Assembly (NCBI RefSeq): GCF_009930795.1
Contig: NZ_CP017146.1
Coordinates: 1,302,001-1,366,000, forward strand
Direction: 5' to 3'
From: Marisediminicola antarctica
Lineage (GTDB): Bacteria > Actinomycetota > Actinomycetes > Actinomycetales > Microbacteriaceae
DNA: 64,000 nt
In this document: positions 44,614 to 55,058 of the stretch, piece by piece
Position numbering within the stretch: the first letter of the stretch is position 1
How the letters are laid out: each line of letters begins with the position of its first letter
Program-made: the position numbers and the translations under genes
Notes under the pieces: model-generated
Told to the model about the DNA's origin: nothing
The model's database searches: none
The model's input: only the letters and a program-made list of their open reading frames with translations

Positions 44614-44888
44614 CACGGACCCTCGCTGAGGGCGTCCCGTCGGTCTCGGTATTCCTTGGCGTCGATCTCGCCTCGGGCGTAGCGGTCGTCGAGGATCTGC
44701 CTCGCCCTGCTCGGCCCGGGGTTGTAGGGCTGGCCAGCGCGGTCTGAGCCGTTCTGCCCGGTGCCGCTGCCGCGGTTGCCGCGCGCGATGGCCCAGACGA
44801 CTGCCCCGATCACGAGGATGAGTCCGAGAAAGACCATGATTCCGAACAGCCACATGCCGCCCGTTCCGTATCCGTTTCCCCACATCAT
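44613..44888 (-). CDS. small SHOCT-domain membrane protein
   Basis: 91 residues from the first of two adjacent ATGs (44888), six bases after GGAGG. A Gly/Trp-rich start, one membrane helix (LFGIMVFLGLILVIGAVVWA) and a C-terminal SHOCT motif (ARQILDDRYARGEIDAKEY). Such proteins commonly accompany copper or metal-stress genes. The stop overlaps the multicopper oxidase start region, so they are coupled. Confidence 0.85.
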   Translation of the reverse strand: MMWGNGYGTGGMWLFGIMVFLGLILVIGAVVWAIARGNRGSGTGQNGSDRAGQPYNPGPSRARQILDDRYARGEIDAKEYRDRRDALSEGP

Positions 44889-44979
44889 TCTGTGCCTCCT
44901 TGCGTTACGTTTCGTTGTGCCGTTCTGTTCGTTGTGCCGACTGTGAAGCCGTGACGAGTGCAGCTCCAACGATCCTCGG

Positions 44980-45270
<291 letters not shown>

Positions 45271-45272
45271 CT

Positions 45273-45288
45273 ATACCCTGCCGGGTAT
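45273..45288. promoter_or_regulatory. CsoR/CstR-type operator 1
   Basis: ATACCCTGCCGGGTAT: 6-bp inverted arms ATACCC/GGGTAT around four bases, the usual form of CsoR-family operators. It overlaps the probable promoter of the repressor gene (TAGGAT-like -10 on the minus strand). Confidence 0.8.
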
Positions 45289-45289
45289 C

Positions 45290-45318
45290 TTGCATACCCT
45301 GGGGGGTATGTGTAACAT
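45290..45318 (+). promoter_or_regulatory. promoter of the persulfide operon
   Basis: -35 TTGCAT (45290-45295) and -10 TAACAT (45313-45318) separated by 17 bp, with operator 2 filling the spacer. The expected start point falls at or next to the ATG at 45325, and no Shine-Dalgarno is present, so the mRNA is probably leaderless. Confidence 0.6.
45294..45309. promoter_or_regulatory. CsoR/CstR-type operator 2
   Basis: ATACCCTGGGGGGTAT, same arms as operator 1 and offset by 21 bp (two helical turns), suggesting cooperative binding on one DNA face. Confidence 0.8.
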
Positions 45319-45324
45319 GGCGCC

Positions 45325-46713
45325 ATGACCATGATCCTGAAGCAGTATTACCTCGGGTGCCTCTCCCACGGCTCCTACCTCATCGCTGACGAATCCACGG
45401 GCCAGGCAGTCGTCGTGGATCCCCGCCGCGACATCAAGGAATATCTTGATGACGCCGCGGCATCCGGACTTCGCATCGTCGGGGTTATCAACACTCATTT
45501 CCACGCCGACTTCGTCGCCGGGCACCTCGAGCTCGCCTCCGCGACCGGCGCGTGGATCGGCTACGGCGCGGCTGCCGAGACGGACTACGAGATCCGCCAC
45601 CTCGCCCACGGCGAGCGCATCTCGCTCGGTGACGTCGAGCTCGAGATCCTCGAGACCCCCGGCCACACCTGGGAGTCCATCTCGGTCCTCGTGCGCGAGC
45701 ACGCCGGCGACGAGCTGCCCCACGCGGTGCTCACCGGCGACGCCCTGTTCATCGGCGACGTCGGCCGGCCCGACCTCGCGGCATCCGTCGGCGCCTCGCC
45801 GATCGAGCTCGCCCACGCGCTCTACCACTCCATCCACGACACCCTGATGGTGCTCCCAGATTCCGTTCGCCTGCTTCCCGCGCACGGCGCCGGCTCCGCG
45901 TGCGGTAAGAACCTCTCCGAGGAGCTCGAGTCGACTATCGGCGCCCAGCGATTCATGAACCCCTCGGTCGCCCCCATGGACGAGGACGCCTTCGTCGCCA
46001 TGATCACGAGCGGCCAGCCTGCGATCCCGCAGTACTTCGCCACCGACGCGCTGCTCAACAGGCGGGCGCACGCCCTCATGGGCCGCACCACGATCGCATC
46101 ACCGCTCACGGTGGACGCCGTGCGCGACCTCATCACCGCGGGCGTCAAGATTGTCGACGCGAGGACCCCGGACCAGTTCGCGTCGGGCCACCTCGTCGGC
46201 TCGTTCAACGTCGGCATCGACGGACGCTTCGCCGAGACCGCCGGAATGGTGCTCGCGGAGGGCGACGACGTGCTGATCGTCGCGAATCCGGGCAGTGAGG
46301 ACGAGGTCGCGCTGCGCCTCGGCCGCATCGGCTACGACCGTGCCGTCGGCTTCCTGCCGGAGCCCGAGCGCGCTTTCGAGCAACTCTCGTCACTAGTGCG
46401 CACCGCGAATCGGATCGACGCTTCCGAGCTCGACGAGGTCGCGGAGCGGACCGGCGCGATCGTTCTCGACGTGCGCAACCCGGGAGAGCGCGAAGCGGGA
46501 TTCATTCCCGGCTCCGAGTTCATCCCGCTCGCCGAGCTGCCGCAGCGACTCGGCGAGCTGCCCTCCGGGCGCCCTATCATCGTGCACTGCGCGAGCGGTT
46601 GGCGTTCGAGCGTCGCGGCGAGCGTGCTTCGTGCCGCCCGCCGGGACGAGGTCACCGACGTCGTCGGCGGCTACAACGAGTGGGCGGCCCTGCACGTGCC
46701 CGTTTCCGCATAA
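45325..46713 (+). CDS. persulfide dioxygenase-rhodanese fusion (CstB-like)
   Basis: 462 residues, three modules. Residues 1-235: metallo-beta-lactamase persulfide dioxygenase with THFHADFVAGH (57-67), PGHTWES (His114), TGDALFIGD (Asp139) and PAHGAGSACG (His187). Residues about 260-350: a rhodanese fold whose active loop reads ANPGSED, without Cys, so it is a pseudo-rhodanese. Residues about 365-460: an active rhodanese with HCASGWRSS, catalytic Cys422. This is the same order as staphylococcal CstB, which converts persulfides and thiosulfate. Expected role: oxidation of glutathione-type or low-molecular-weight persulfides to sulfite/thiosulfate. Confidence 0.92.
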   Translation: MTMILKQYYLGCLSHGSYLIADESTGQAVVVDPRRDIKEYLDDAAASGLRIVGVINTHFHADFVAGHLELASATGAWIGYGAAAETDYEIRHLAHGERISLGDVELEILETPGHTWESISVLVREHAGDELPHAVLTGDALFIGDVGRPDLAASVGASPIELAHALYHSIHDTLMVLPDSVRLLPAHGAGSACGKNLSEELESTIGAQRFMNPSVAPMDEDAFVAMITSGQPAIPQYFATDALLNRRAHALMGRTTIASPLTVDAVRDLITAGVKIVDARTPDQFASGHLVGSFNVGIDGRFAETAGMVLAEGDDVLIVANPGSEDEVALRLGRIGYDRAVGFLPEPERAFEQLSSLVRTANRIDASELDEVAERTGAIVLDVRNPGEREAGFIPGSEFIPLAELPQRLGELPSGRPIIVHCASGWRSSVAASVLRAARRDEVTDVVGGYNEWAALHVPVSA

Positions 46714-46740
46714 CCTTCCGCATAACCAACGGAGTCGCCG

Positions 46741-47043
46741 ATGAGAGAAATAACCTGCACAGAGGTGCTGAACGCCGACGAGGCGGCCCAGGTGATCGAT
46801 GTGCGCGAGGCGAATGAGCTGCACACCGGCATGGTGGCCACGGCCGCGCACCTGCCGATGAGCGAGATCAGCGCTCGGCTCGCTGAACTCGACCCGAGCC
46901 GTCGTGTGATCGCGGTGTGCCGCAGCGGTGCACGCAGCGCCCGGGTCGCCGAGGCGCTGACCGCTGCCGGGTTCGACTGCGACACGATGGGTGGCGGCAT
47001 GATCGAGTGGTCCGCCCAGGGCCTCCCGGTCAGCTTGCCCTGA
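46741..47043 (+). CDS. single-domain rhodanese (sulfurtransferase)
   Basis: 100 residues. QVIDVREANELHTGM and the active loop VCRSGARSARVAEAL with nucleophilic Cys followed by a CxxGxRS pattern. It likely shuttles sulfane sulfur within the persulfide operon. It starts 27 bp after the CstB-like gene, and its stop overlaps the ATG of the permease by one base. Confidence 0.93.
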   Translation: MREITCTEVLNADEAAQVIDVREANELHTGMVATAAHLPMSEISARLAELDPSRRVIAVCRSGARSARVAEALTAAGFDCDTMGGGMIEWSAQGLPVSLP

Positions 47044-47816
47044 TGCCGCTGCTGATTGCCGTACCGCTCGGCCTGCTCGTCGGGGCCATCCTCGGCCTCG
47101 TCGGCGCCGGCGGCTCGATCATCGCGGTGCCCGCCCTCGTCTACGGCACCGGACTGAGCCCCCGGGAGGCGATCCCGGCCTCGCTCATCATCGTGGGGCT
47201 CTCCTCGATCGTCGCCGTGCTGCCGCGGCTCCGCCGGGGTGTCGACTGGACCGCCGCGGCCACCGTCGGAGCCGCCGGCATCCCCGCGGCCTGGCTCGGC
47301 GCCGCTGTCGGTCGCTTGATCGACCCGGACGCGCTCCTGCTCGCCTTCGCCGTGCTCATGGTCGCTGCCGGCGTGCGGATGCTCGTCGCCGGACGCCGCC
47401 CCAGCGTGCCGCGCACGCCGGGGCGCCTCGGCATCCGCATCGTCAAGGGCGTCGCCGTCGGCCTCGGGGTCGGCTTTCTCACCGGACTGCTCGGCATCGG
47501 CGGCGGATTCATCATCATTCCCGCGCTGACGCTGCTGCTTGGCCTCGGGATGGCAACCGCGGTCGGCACCTCGCTCGTCATCATCATTGTCAATGCGCTC
47601 GCGGGCCTCTCCGCGCATGCGGGCTCGCTGGCCGGCAGCGAGAATTGGCCCGTGGTGGCTGTGTTCGCCGCGGCCGCGATTGCCGCCTCATTCGTGGCTG
47701 CCCGATTCGCCGGGCGGCTGCCGGACAACCTGGTGAAGACGGTCTTTGCGGTGCTCGTGTTGCTCGTGGCCGCGTTCACCGGGGTCTCGAGCGCGTACGC
47801 GCTGCTCGCCGGGTAG
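47043..47816 (+). CDS. TauE/SafE-family sulfite exporter-like permease
   Basis: 257 residues, ATG overlapping the rhodanese stop. Eight or so hydrophobic segments and the two family repeats GLLVGAILGLVGAGGSIIAVPALV and VGFLTGLLGIGGGFIIIPAL. TauE/SafE proteins export sulfite or organosulfonates; next to a persulfide dioxygenase, sulfite efflux is the likely role. It completes a cst-like operon, but no sulfide:quinone reductase gene is present here. Confidence 0.92.
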   Translation: MPLLIAVPLGLLVGAILGLVGAGGSIIAVPALVYGTGLSPREAIPASLIIVGLSSIVAVLPRLRRGVDWTAAATVGAAGIPAAWLGAAVGRLIDPDALLLAFAVLMVAAGVRMLVAGRRPSVPRTPGRLGIRIVKGVAVGLGVGFLTGLLGIGGGFIIIPALTLLLGLGMATAVGTSLVIIIVNALAGLSAHAGSLAGSENWPVVAVFAAAAIAASFVAARFAGRLPDNLVKTVFAVLVLLVAAFTGVSSAYALLAG

Positions 47817-47860
47817 CTGCTGGCGCGGCACACGGCGCGGCGGTGCGAGAGAATCGACGC

Positions 47861-49141
47861 ATGGCTTCTCCCGTCAATCCTCCGCGCGGAATGCGCGACT
47901 TCCTCCCCGCAGATAAAGCCCACCGTGAGCGCGTGCTCGGCATCATCCGCGGCGTCTACGCGGAGCACGGCTTCGACGAGATCGAGACGCCGGTCATGGA
48001 GGACAGCTCGAGGCTGCACGCCGGCCTCGGCGGCGACAACGAGAAGCTCGCCTTCGGCGTGCTCAAGCGTGGGCTCACGTCGGAGGACTTCGCCGCCGCG
48101 ACCGACGCGCTCGATCTCGCCGACCTCGGGCTGCGGTTCGACCTCACGGTGCCGCTCGCCCGGTTCTACGCGAGCCACCGCTCCGAGCTGCCCTCGGTGT
48201 TCCGCGCGATCCAGATCGCGCCGGTCTGGCGGGCCGAGCGCCCGCAGAAGGGCCGCTACCGCCAGTTCGTGCAGTGCGACATCGACATCATCGGGGAGGC
48301 CGGGCCGCTCGCCGAGGTCGAGCTGATCACCGCCACGGCGGCGACACTGCGCGCGCTCGGACTCGACGGCTGCAGCATCCGCATCAACGACCGCCGCATC
48401 CTCACGGGCATGCTCGCCTCTCTCGGCTTCGCCGCCGCCGACCACGACGCGGTCGTCATCACGATCGACAAGCTCGACAAGATCGGGCACGCCGGCGTCG
48501 TCGCCGAACTGCGCGACCGAGGCTTCGGCGCCGAGGCCATCGACGCCCTGCACGACTTCTTCGCCAGACCCGCGCTGAGCGAGCCGCTGCCGTTCGGTCA
48601 CGCGGCGATCGCGCACGCGCTCCCCGTGGGGGTGGATGCTGAGCTCGTCGCCGAGCTCGCCGCGCTCGGTGATGCCGTGCTGGCCGCGGGTCCCGGCGTG
48701 GCCCTCGAGTTCGACCCGTTCCTCGTGCGCGGCATGGGGTACTACACCGGCACGATTTTCGAGATCGCGCACCCGGACTTCGCCTCCTCCCTGGGCGGCG
48801 GCGGACGCTACGACGGCATGATCGGACGCTTCCTCGGGGTGGACGTGCCCGCTGCGGGCTTCTCGATCGGCTTCGAGCGCATCGTCGACCTCGTGCGGCT
48901 ACCGACCGGCGATCCCGGCGACGCGGTTGCCCTGCTGCACGACGTGGATGTTCCCCCGGCCACGCTCGTCGCGCTCAAGACCGCGCTCATCGCGCAGGGC
49001 CGCCGGGTGCGGCTCGAGCGCAAGCCGCGCAACCTCAAGCCGCTGTTCGCGCAGCTGGCGGCATCCGGATTCACGAGCTTCGCTACTGTCGGAACATCAA
49101 CCGCGAACATCGACGAGCTGTCCTTCCGCCCGCTGGCCTGA
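47861..49141 (+). CDS. hisS: histidyl-tRNA synthetase
   Basis: 426 residues from ATG at 47861. Class II motifs: PRGMRDFLPADKAHRERVL, LRFDLTVPLARFYA, PVWRAERPQKGRYRQFVQCDIDIIG (motif 2), and the His-specific LVRGMGYYTGTIFE and GGGGRYDGMIG. A C-terminal anticodon-binding domain is present. Charges tRNA-His in the cytosol. Confidence 0.96.
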   Translation: MASPVNPPRGMRDFLPADKAHRERVLGIIRGVYAEHGFDEIETPVMEDSSRLHAGLGGDNEKLAFGVLKRGLTSEDFAAATDALDLADLGLRFDLTVPLARFYASHRSELPSVFRAIQIAPVWRAERPQKGRYRQFVQCDIDIIGEAGPLAEVELITATAATLRALGLDGCSIRINDRRILTGMLASLGFAAADHDAVVITIDKLDKIGHAGVVAELRDRGFGAEAIDALHDFFARPALSEPLPFGHAAIAHALPVGVDAELVAELAALGDAVLAAGPGVALEFDPFLVRGMGYYTGTIFEIAHPDFASSLGGGGRYDGMIGRFLGVDVPAAGFSIGFERIVDLVRLPTGDPGDAVALLHDVDVPPATLVALKTALIAQGRRVRLERKPRNLKPLFAQLAASGFTSFATVGTSTANIDELSFRPLA

Positions 49142-50805
<1,664 letters not shown>

Positions 50806-50825
50806 GCGCGCTTAGTCTGTAAGGC

Positions 50826-51335
50826 ATGACGAGTCGGCAACGCACCAAGAGAGTCTCTGTTGCGTTGCCGACCCTCGACACGGGTGCCGCGAGCTGGCTC
50901 CGCAGCATCCGCCTGTCCGGGTTCACCATCGCGGCGCTGACCCTTATTGTGCTCACCGTTGTCGTGCTCGCGCCGAGCCTGCGGATTCTCGTCGAGCAGC
51001 GGCAGGAGATCGCGGCCCTCACGGCCGACGTCGCCGAGCAGCAGGAGGCCGTCGACGAACTCGAAGGTCAGCGGGCGCGCTGGGACGACCCCAGCTACAT
51101 CCAGTCGCTCGCGCGGGAGCGCCTCGACTACGTGTATCCCGGCGAGTTCAGCTTTCTCGTCATCGACGATGGAATGACCGTCACCGCGCCCGACGGCCTG
51201 CCGATCAGTGAGGAAATCCAGACGACCAAGGTCGACTGGATCGACTCGATGCTGTCGTCGGTGCTCACCGCGGGGCTCACGGATGCCCCGGCCGACGAGA
51301 TCGTCGCGCCCCCGGTCGACGGAGGCGAGCAATGA
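50826..51335 (+). CDS. FtsB/DivIC-type septum formation initiator protein
   Basis: 169 residues from ATG at 50826. A short cytoplasmic N-terminus, one membrane helix (FTIAALTLIVLTVVVLAP, about residues 38-58), then a coiled coil (QRQEIAALTADVAEQQEAVDEL) and a short conserved RARWDDPSYIQSLARERLDYV motif typical of actinobacterial FtsB-like proteins. It should interact with FtsL/FtsQ at the divisome. Overlaps DUF501 by four bases. Confidence 0.88.
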   Translation: MTSRQRTKRVSVALPTLDTGAASWLRSIRLSGFTIAALTLIVLTVVVLAPSLRILVEQRQEIAALTADVAEQQEAVDELEGQRARWDDPSYIQSLARERLDYVYPGEFSFLVIDDGMTVTAPDGLPISEEIQTTKVDWIDSMLSSVLTAGLTDAPADEIVAPPVDGGEQ

Positions 51336-51901
51336 GCACACCACCATTCGACCCGCCCACCGAAGACGACATCCGCATCGTCTCGCACCAGCTGGGCCGC
51401 CCGGCCCGCAACGTGATCGGCATCTCCGCGCGCTGCCGCTGCGGGGCGCCGACAGTCGTCGCGACTAAGCCCCGCCTCGGCGACGGCACCCCGTTCCCGA
51501 CGCTCTACTACCTGTGCCACCCCGCAGCGACCGCCGCGATTTCGACGCTCGAGGCTACCCAGGTCATGGCCGAGCTCCAAGGGCTGCTCGCCGACGACCC
51601 GACGACTGCCGCGGCCTACACTGCTGCCCACCATGCCTACCTCGCCGACCGGGAGAGTGTCGAAGTCGTCGATGAGATCGCCGGCATCTCGGCCGGGGGG
51701 ATGCCGACGCGGGTGAAGTGCCTGCACGCCCTCGCCGGCCACTCCCTCTCGGCCGGACCCGGCGTGAACCCGATCGGCGACCTCGCGCTCGAGCGGGCAT
51801 CCTGGTCGCCGGACGTCTGCCAGTGCGTCGACTATTCGCCAGGTGGCGACGCCGCCCGCGATCGCGCCGACACGACGGCGAGCGCGCGGACCACCGAGTG
51901 A
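51332..51901 (+). CDS. DUF501 domain protein
   Basis: 189 residues, ATG overlapping the FtsB-like stop. The DUF501 hallmark is a Cys pair RCRCGAPTVVATKPRLGDGTPFPTLYYLCHP, and a second Cys-containing GMPTRVKCLHALAGHSLSAG with HALxxHxL. Conserved in actinobacteria between ftsB and ppx-type or peptidase genes; function unknown. The conserved Cys and His could bind a metal (inference). Confidence 0.9.
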   Translation: MSTPPFDPPTEDDIRIVSHQLGRPARNVIGISARCRCGAPTVVATKPRLGDGTPFPTLYYLCHPAATAAISTLEATQVMAELQGLLADDPTTAAAYTAAHHAYLADRESVEVVDEIAGISAGGMPTRVKCLHALAGHSLSAGPGVNPIGDLALERASWSPDVCQCVDYSPGGDAARDRADTTASARTTE

Positions 51902-53148
51902 AGCGCTGGACCACCGCGGTCGCGGCCGTCGTCGTCGCGGCATCCGTTCTCGTCGTCGCGCAGCCGGCCGCCGCCGACGAGATCCGGGACCGCCAGTACT
52001 GGCTCTCCGAGTACGGCATCACCGGCGCCTGGCAGGCCACCCGCGGCGCCGGCGTCACGATCGCGGTGATCGACACCGGCATCGACGGCAGCCACCAAGA
52101 CCTGCGCGGCGCCGTCGTCGGCGGGACGGATGTCTCCGGCATCGGCAGCCCGAACGGCCAGACCCCGGTCGGCGACGACAGCCGGCACGGCACCCTCGTC
52201 GCATCGGTGCTCGCCGGCCGCGGGCACGGCGACGGCGCCGGCGTGATCGGCGTCGCCCCGGCGGCATCCCTGCTCGCGGTGTCGGTCGGGTTCGGCGTCG
52301 GCACGAGAACGAGCGACGAGCAGATCGCGGATGCCGTGCGCTGGTCGGTCGACAACGGCGCCGACGTCATCAACATGTCGCTGACCCGAAACACGCTGGA
52401 CTGGCCGCAGAGCTGGGACGATGCCTTCCTCTACGCGATGGAGAACGACGTGGTGGTGGTGGCGGCGGCCGGCAACCGGGGCAGCGGCACGGCCGTCGTC
52501 GGCGCCCCGGCGACGATGCCCGGCGTGCTCACGGTGGCCGGGGTCGACCGCTCGGCGCAGGCCAGCGACGACGCGTCCTCGCAGGGCATCACGATCTCGG
52601 TGTCCGCGCCGAGCGAGGCGCTGGTCGGCGCGGGAACCGGCGACACCTACTTCGAGTGGGCCGGCACGAGTGGCGCGGCGCCGCTGGTCGCCGGGCTCGT
52701 CGCGCTTGTGCGGTCCGCGCATCCGGAACTCGATGCCAACAACGTCATCAACAGGGTCATCCGCACCGCCACCCCTGTCGCGGGCGCGGTTCCCAGCCCG
52801 CTCTACGGGTACGGGCTCATCGACGCGCGCGCCGCGGTGTTCGACGAGGTCGCGCTCGTCGAGGCGAACCCGATGGGTGATCTCAGAGAATGGATCAGGC
52901 TGAACCGACGCGCGGAGGCCGCGCCGGAGCCGTCGGAGCCGCTGCCGAGCCCGAGTGCGAGCGCAGAACCGGCCCCTGCGCCTCCCCCCGCAGCACCGTC
53001 GAATCCGCTCGGCGGGGCACTGCCGACCGTCGAATCGCTCCGTGACGTTGGCATCCCGCTGCTCGTCGTCGGCGGCTTCGGATCGCTGCTGGTGCTTGCG
53101 CTGGTGCTCGCCGGTCGCCAGCTGAGGCGGTTGCGGCGCGAAAGCTGA
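51898..53148 (+). CDS. S8 family (subtilisin-like) serine protease, membrane-anchored
   Basis: 416 residues from GTG at 51898, overlapping the DUF501 stop. An N-terminal signal peptide ends near AQPAAA. The catalytic triad is Asp59 (AVIDTGIDG), His97 (SRHGTLVAS) and Ser258 (GTSGAAPLVAG), with oxyanion Asn193. A Pro/Ala/Glu-rich linker leads to one C-terminal membrane helix and a basic tail. The layout matches actinobacterial mycosin-like proteases, but no ESX secretion gene is nearby. Confidence 0.92.
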   Translation: MKRWTTAVAAVVVAASVLVVAQPAAADEIRDRQYWLSEYGITGAWQATRGAGVTIAVIDTGIDGSHQDLRGAVVGGTDVSGIGSPNGQTPVGDDSRHGTLVASVLAGRGHGDGAGVIGVAPAASLLAVSVGFGVGTRTSDEQIADAVRWSVDNGADVINMSLTRNTLDWPQSWDDAFLYAMENDVVVVAAAGNRGSGTAVVGAPATMPGVLTVAGVDRSAQASDDASSQGITISVSAPSEALVGAGTGDTYFEWAGTSGAAPLVAGLVALVRSAHPELDANNVINRVIRTATPVAGAVPSPLYGYGLIDARAAVFDEVALVEANPMGDLREWIRLNRRAEAAPEPSEPLPSPSASAEPAPAPPPAAPSNPLGGALPTVESLRDVGIPLLVVGGFGSLLVLALVLAGRQLRRLRRES

Positions 53149-53175
53149 TCGGCCCACGGTGGTAGGTTAAGGGCC

Positions 53176-54495
53176 GTGCCAAAAATCCTTATTGTCGGCG
53201 GCGGATATGCCGGTTTTTATACTGCCCTCGGGCTCGAGAAGTGGCTGACCGCCGGTGAAGCGGATGTCGTGATCGTCGACCCGTTGCCGTACATGACCTA
53301 CCAGCCCTTCCTGCCGGAGATCGCGTCCGGCTCTGTCGAAGACCGCCACGCGGTCGTCTCCTTGCGTCGCCACCTCTACAAGACCGAGGTCGTCACGGCC
53401 AAGGTCACCGCAATCAACCACACGGCGAAGACCGCGACGATCACACCCGCAATCGGCGAGCCCTGGGAGATGGACTACGACCAGATCGTCGTCACCGCCG
53501 GTGCTGTCTCCCGCACCTTCCCGATTCCCGGAGTGGCCGACGAGGCGATCGGGCTCAAGACAATCGAGGAGGCAATCGCGATCCGCGACCGCGTTCTCGG
53601 CAACTTCGACCGCGCCGCGAACCTTGCCGATGGGCCCGAGCGCGACCGTCTCCTCACCTTCACCGTCGTCGGCGGCGGTTTCGCCGGCATCGAGCTCTTC
53701 GGCGAGCTGCGCAGCTTCGCGACCTCGCTTCTGCGGTACTACCCGACCATCACGTTCGACGACACCCGCTTCCACCTCATCGAGGCAATGGGCCGCATCA
53801 TGCCCGAGGTGTCGCTCAAGACCAGTCACTGGGTTCTCAAGAACCTCGCCCAGCGCGGCGCCGAGGTGCACCTCGACACCCAGCTGACCTCCGCCGTCGA
53901 CGGACGCGTCGAGCTGTCTACCGGCGAGTCGTTCGAGTCGGACCTCATCATCTGGACCGCCGGAGTCATGGCCAACCCCGTGCTGCGCAACACCGACCTG
54001 CCCCTCGAGGAGCGCGGGCGCCTGCGCGTCGGCGCCGACCTCCGCGTCATCAACGACGACGGCGTGGTCGCCGACGTCTGGGGTGCCGGAGACGTGAGCG
54101 CCGTTCCCGACCTGACCGGCAACGGTGTGGGTGGCTACTGCGTTCCGAACGCCCAGCATGCCGTGCGCCAGGGAAAGCTCATGGCGAAGAACATCGTCGG
54201 TGTGCTCCGCGGCGACGCGCCGGCCGAGTACAAGCACGAGAACCTTGGCGCGGTCGCAACCCTTGGTCTCTACGTCGGTGTGTTCCAGTCCGGCAAGATC
54301 GCAATCACCGGATTCCCGGCGTGGGTCATGCACCGCGGCTACCACGGCCTCGCGATCCCCATGTGGGAGCGCAAGATCAGGGTATTCACGACGTGGATCC
54401 TCAACTTCCTCCTGCGCCGCGACATCGTGGCGCTCGAGGCCCGCGCGGCCCCACGCGCCGCGTTCGCCGAGGTCGCGTCACGCCCCAAGGTCTAG
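53176..54495 (+). CDS. type II NADH dehydrogenase (NDH-2) / FAD-dependent oxidoreductase
   Basis: 439 residues from GTG at 53176. The FAD-binding GGGYAGFYTALGLEKWL starts the protein; the NADH-binding TVVGGGFAGIELFGEL lies near 165 and the flavin-contacting WGAGDVSAVPD near 300. A C-terminal amphipathic/hydrophobic stretch (VMHRGYHGLAIP and following) supports membrane association. Non-proton-pumping NADH:quinone oxidoreductase, a common actinobacterial respiratory entry point. Closely related carotenoid or sulfide-quinone enzymes are less likely. Confidence 0.87.
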   Translation: MPKILIVGGGYAGFYTALGLEKWLTAGEADVVIVDPLPYMTYQPFLPEIASGSVEDRHAVVSLRRHLYKTEVVTAKVTAINHTAKTATITPAIGEPWEMDYDQIVVTAGAVSRTFPIPGVADEAIGLKTIEEAIAIRDRVLGNFDRAANLADGPERDRLLTFTVVGGGFAGIELFGELRSFATSLLRYYPTITFDDTRFHLIEAMGRIMPEVSLKTSHWVLKNLAQRGAEVHLDTQLTSAVDGRVELSTGESFESDLIIWTAGVMANPVLRNTDLPLEERGRLRVGADLRVINDDGVVADVWGAGDVSAVPDLTGNGVGGYCVPNAQHAVRQGKLMAKNIVGVLRGDAPAEYKHENLGAVATLGLYVGVFQSGKIAITGFPAWVMHRGYHGLAIPMWERKIRVFTTWILNFLLRRDIVALEARAAPRAAFAEVASRPKV

Positions 54496-54522
54496 GCTCG
54501 ACGGGTGCGCCTGTATGGGCGT

Positions 54523-54599
54523 GCCCCCGTAGCCCAATCGGCAGAGGCAGGCGACTTAAAATCGTTCCAGTGTGGGTTCAAGTCCCACCGGGGGTACCA
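54523..54599 (+). tRNA. tRNA-Leu (anticodon TAA), short variable arm
   Basis: Acceptor GCCCCCG/CGGGGGT, anticodon stem GGCGA/TCGTT with loop CTTAAAA (anticodon TAA), T-arm GTGGG-TTCAAGT-CCCAC, discriminator A and encoded CCA (54597-54599). The 74-nt body lacks the long variable arm of canonical tRNA-Leu, so it is a class I form carrying a Leu anticodon. The D-stem pairs only GCC/GGC cleanly. Confidence 0.9.
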
Positions 54600-54601
54600 G
54601 C

Positions 54602-55021
54602 ATGACCACGTTCTTCGTGCCCGGGGCCGCGGATGCCGGGCTGCCGGATGCCGGGCTGCCGGATGCGAACGAGGCCGCCTACCGCCGCCTCGCGGGGCTG
54701 GCCGGCGCGGTTCCCGCCGCGCCCGGACGGCGGATCAGGCGGGTCGCATTCAAGGTCGGACGGGAGTCATGGACGGCCGAGGTCGGGCGAAAGATGGCGG
54801 GCACCCGCCCCGAGCATCGCCGGCGCAGGGGCGAGGTCACCACGACCACCGAGAGGCTCTCGGGGCACGCGACGGTACTCGCGATTTTCGAAGGGACACC
54901 ATTCGTGATCGTCACCGACGAGGAGCAGGCGGCGTCCGCCCTGCCGGCATCCGAATCATCCCCATCGACCAACCCAATTCTGGTCGACAAGCCCTCTCGC
55001 ATCGCCCACTTCGCCGACTGA
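54602..55021 (+). CDS. conserved hypothetical protein
   Basis: 139 residues from ATG at 54602, three bases after the tRNA. Residues 8-25 contain a repeated GAADAGLPDAG-type run. The middle has a basic region RIRRVAFKVGRESWTAEVGRKMAG, and the end reads FEGTPFVIVTDEEQA. No family, membrane segment or catalytic motif is recognised. It lies convergent with the large membrane protein gene. Confidence 0.6.
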   Translation: MTTFFVPGAADAGLPDAGLPDANEAAYRRLAGLAGAVPAAPGRRIRRVAFKVGRESWTAEVGRKMAGTRPEHRRRRGEVTTTTERLSGHATVLAIFEGTPFVIVTDEEQAASALPASESSPSTNPILVDKPSRIAHFAD

Positions 55022-55058
55022 ACCCTGCCCGTTTCGCGGCGTCCGGCAGCGAACTGGC

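Noticed and set aside
51898-53148. Mycosin of an ESX/type VII secretion locus
   Set aside because: Architecture fits, but no EccB/C/D, Esx or PE-like genes are in the window.
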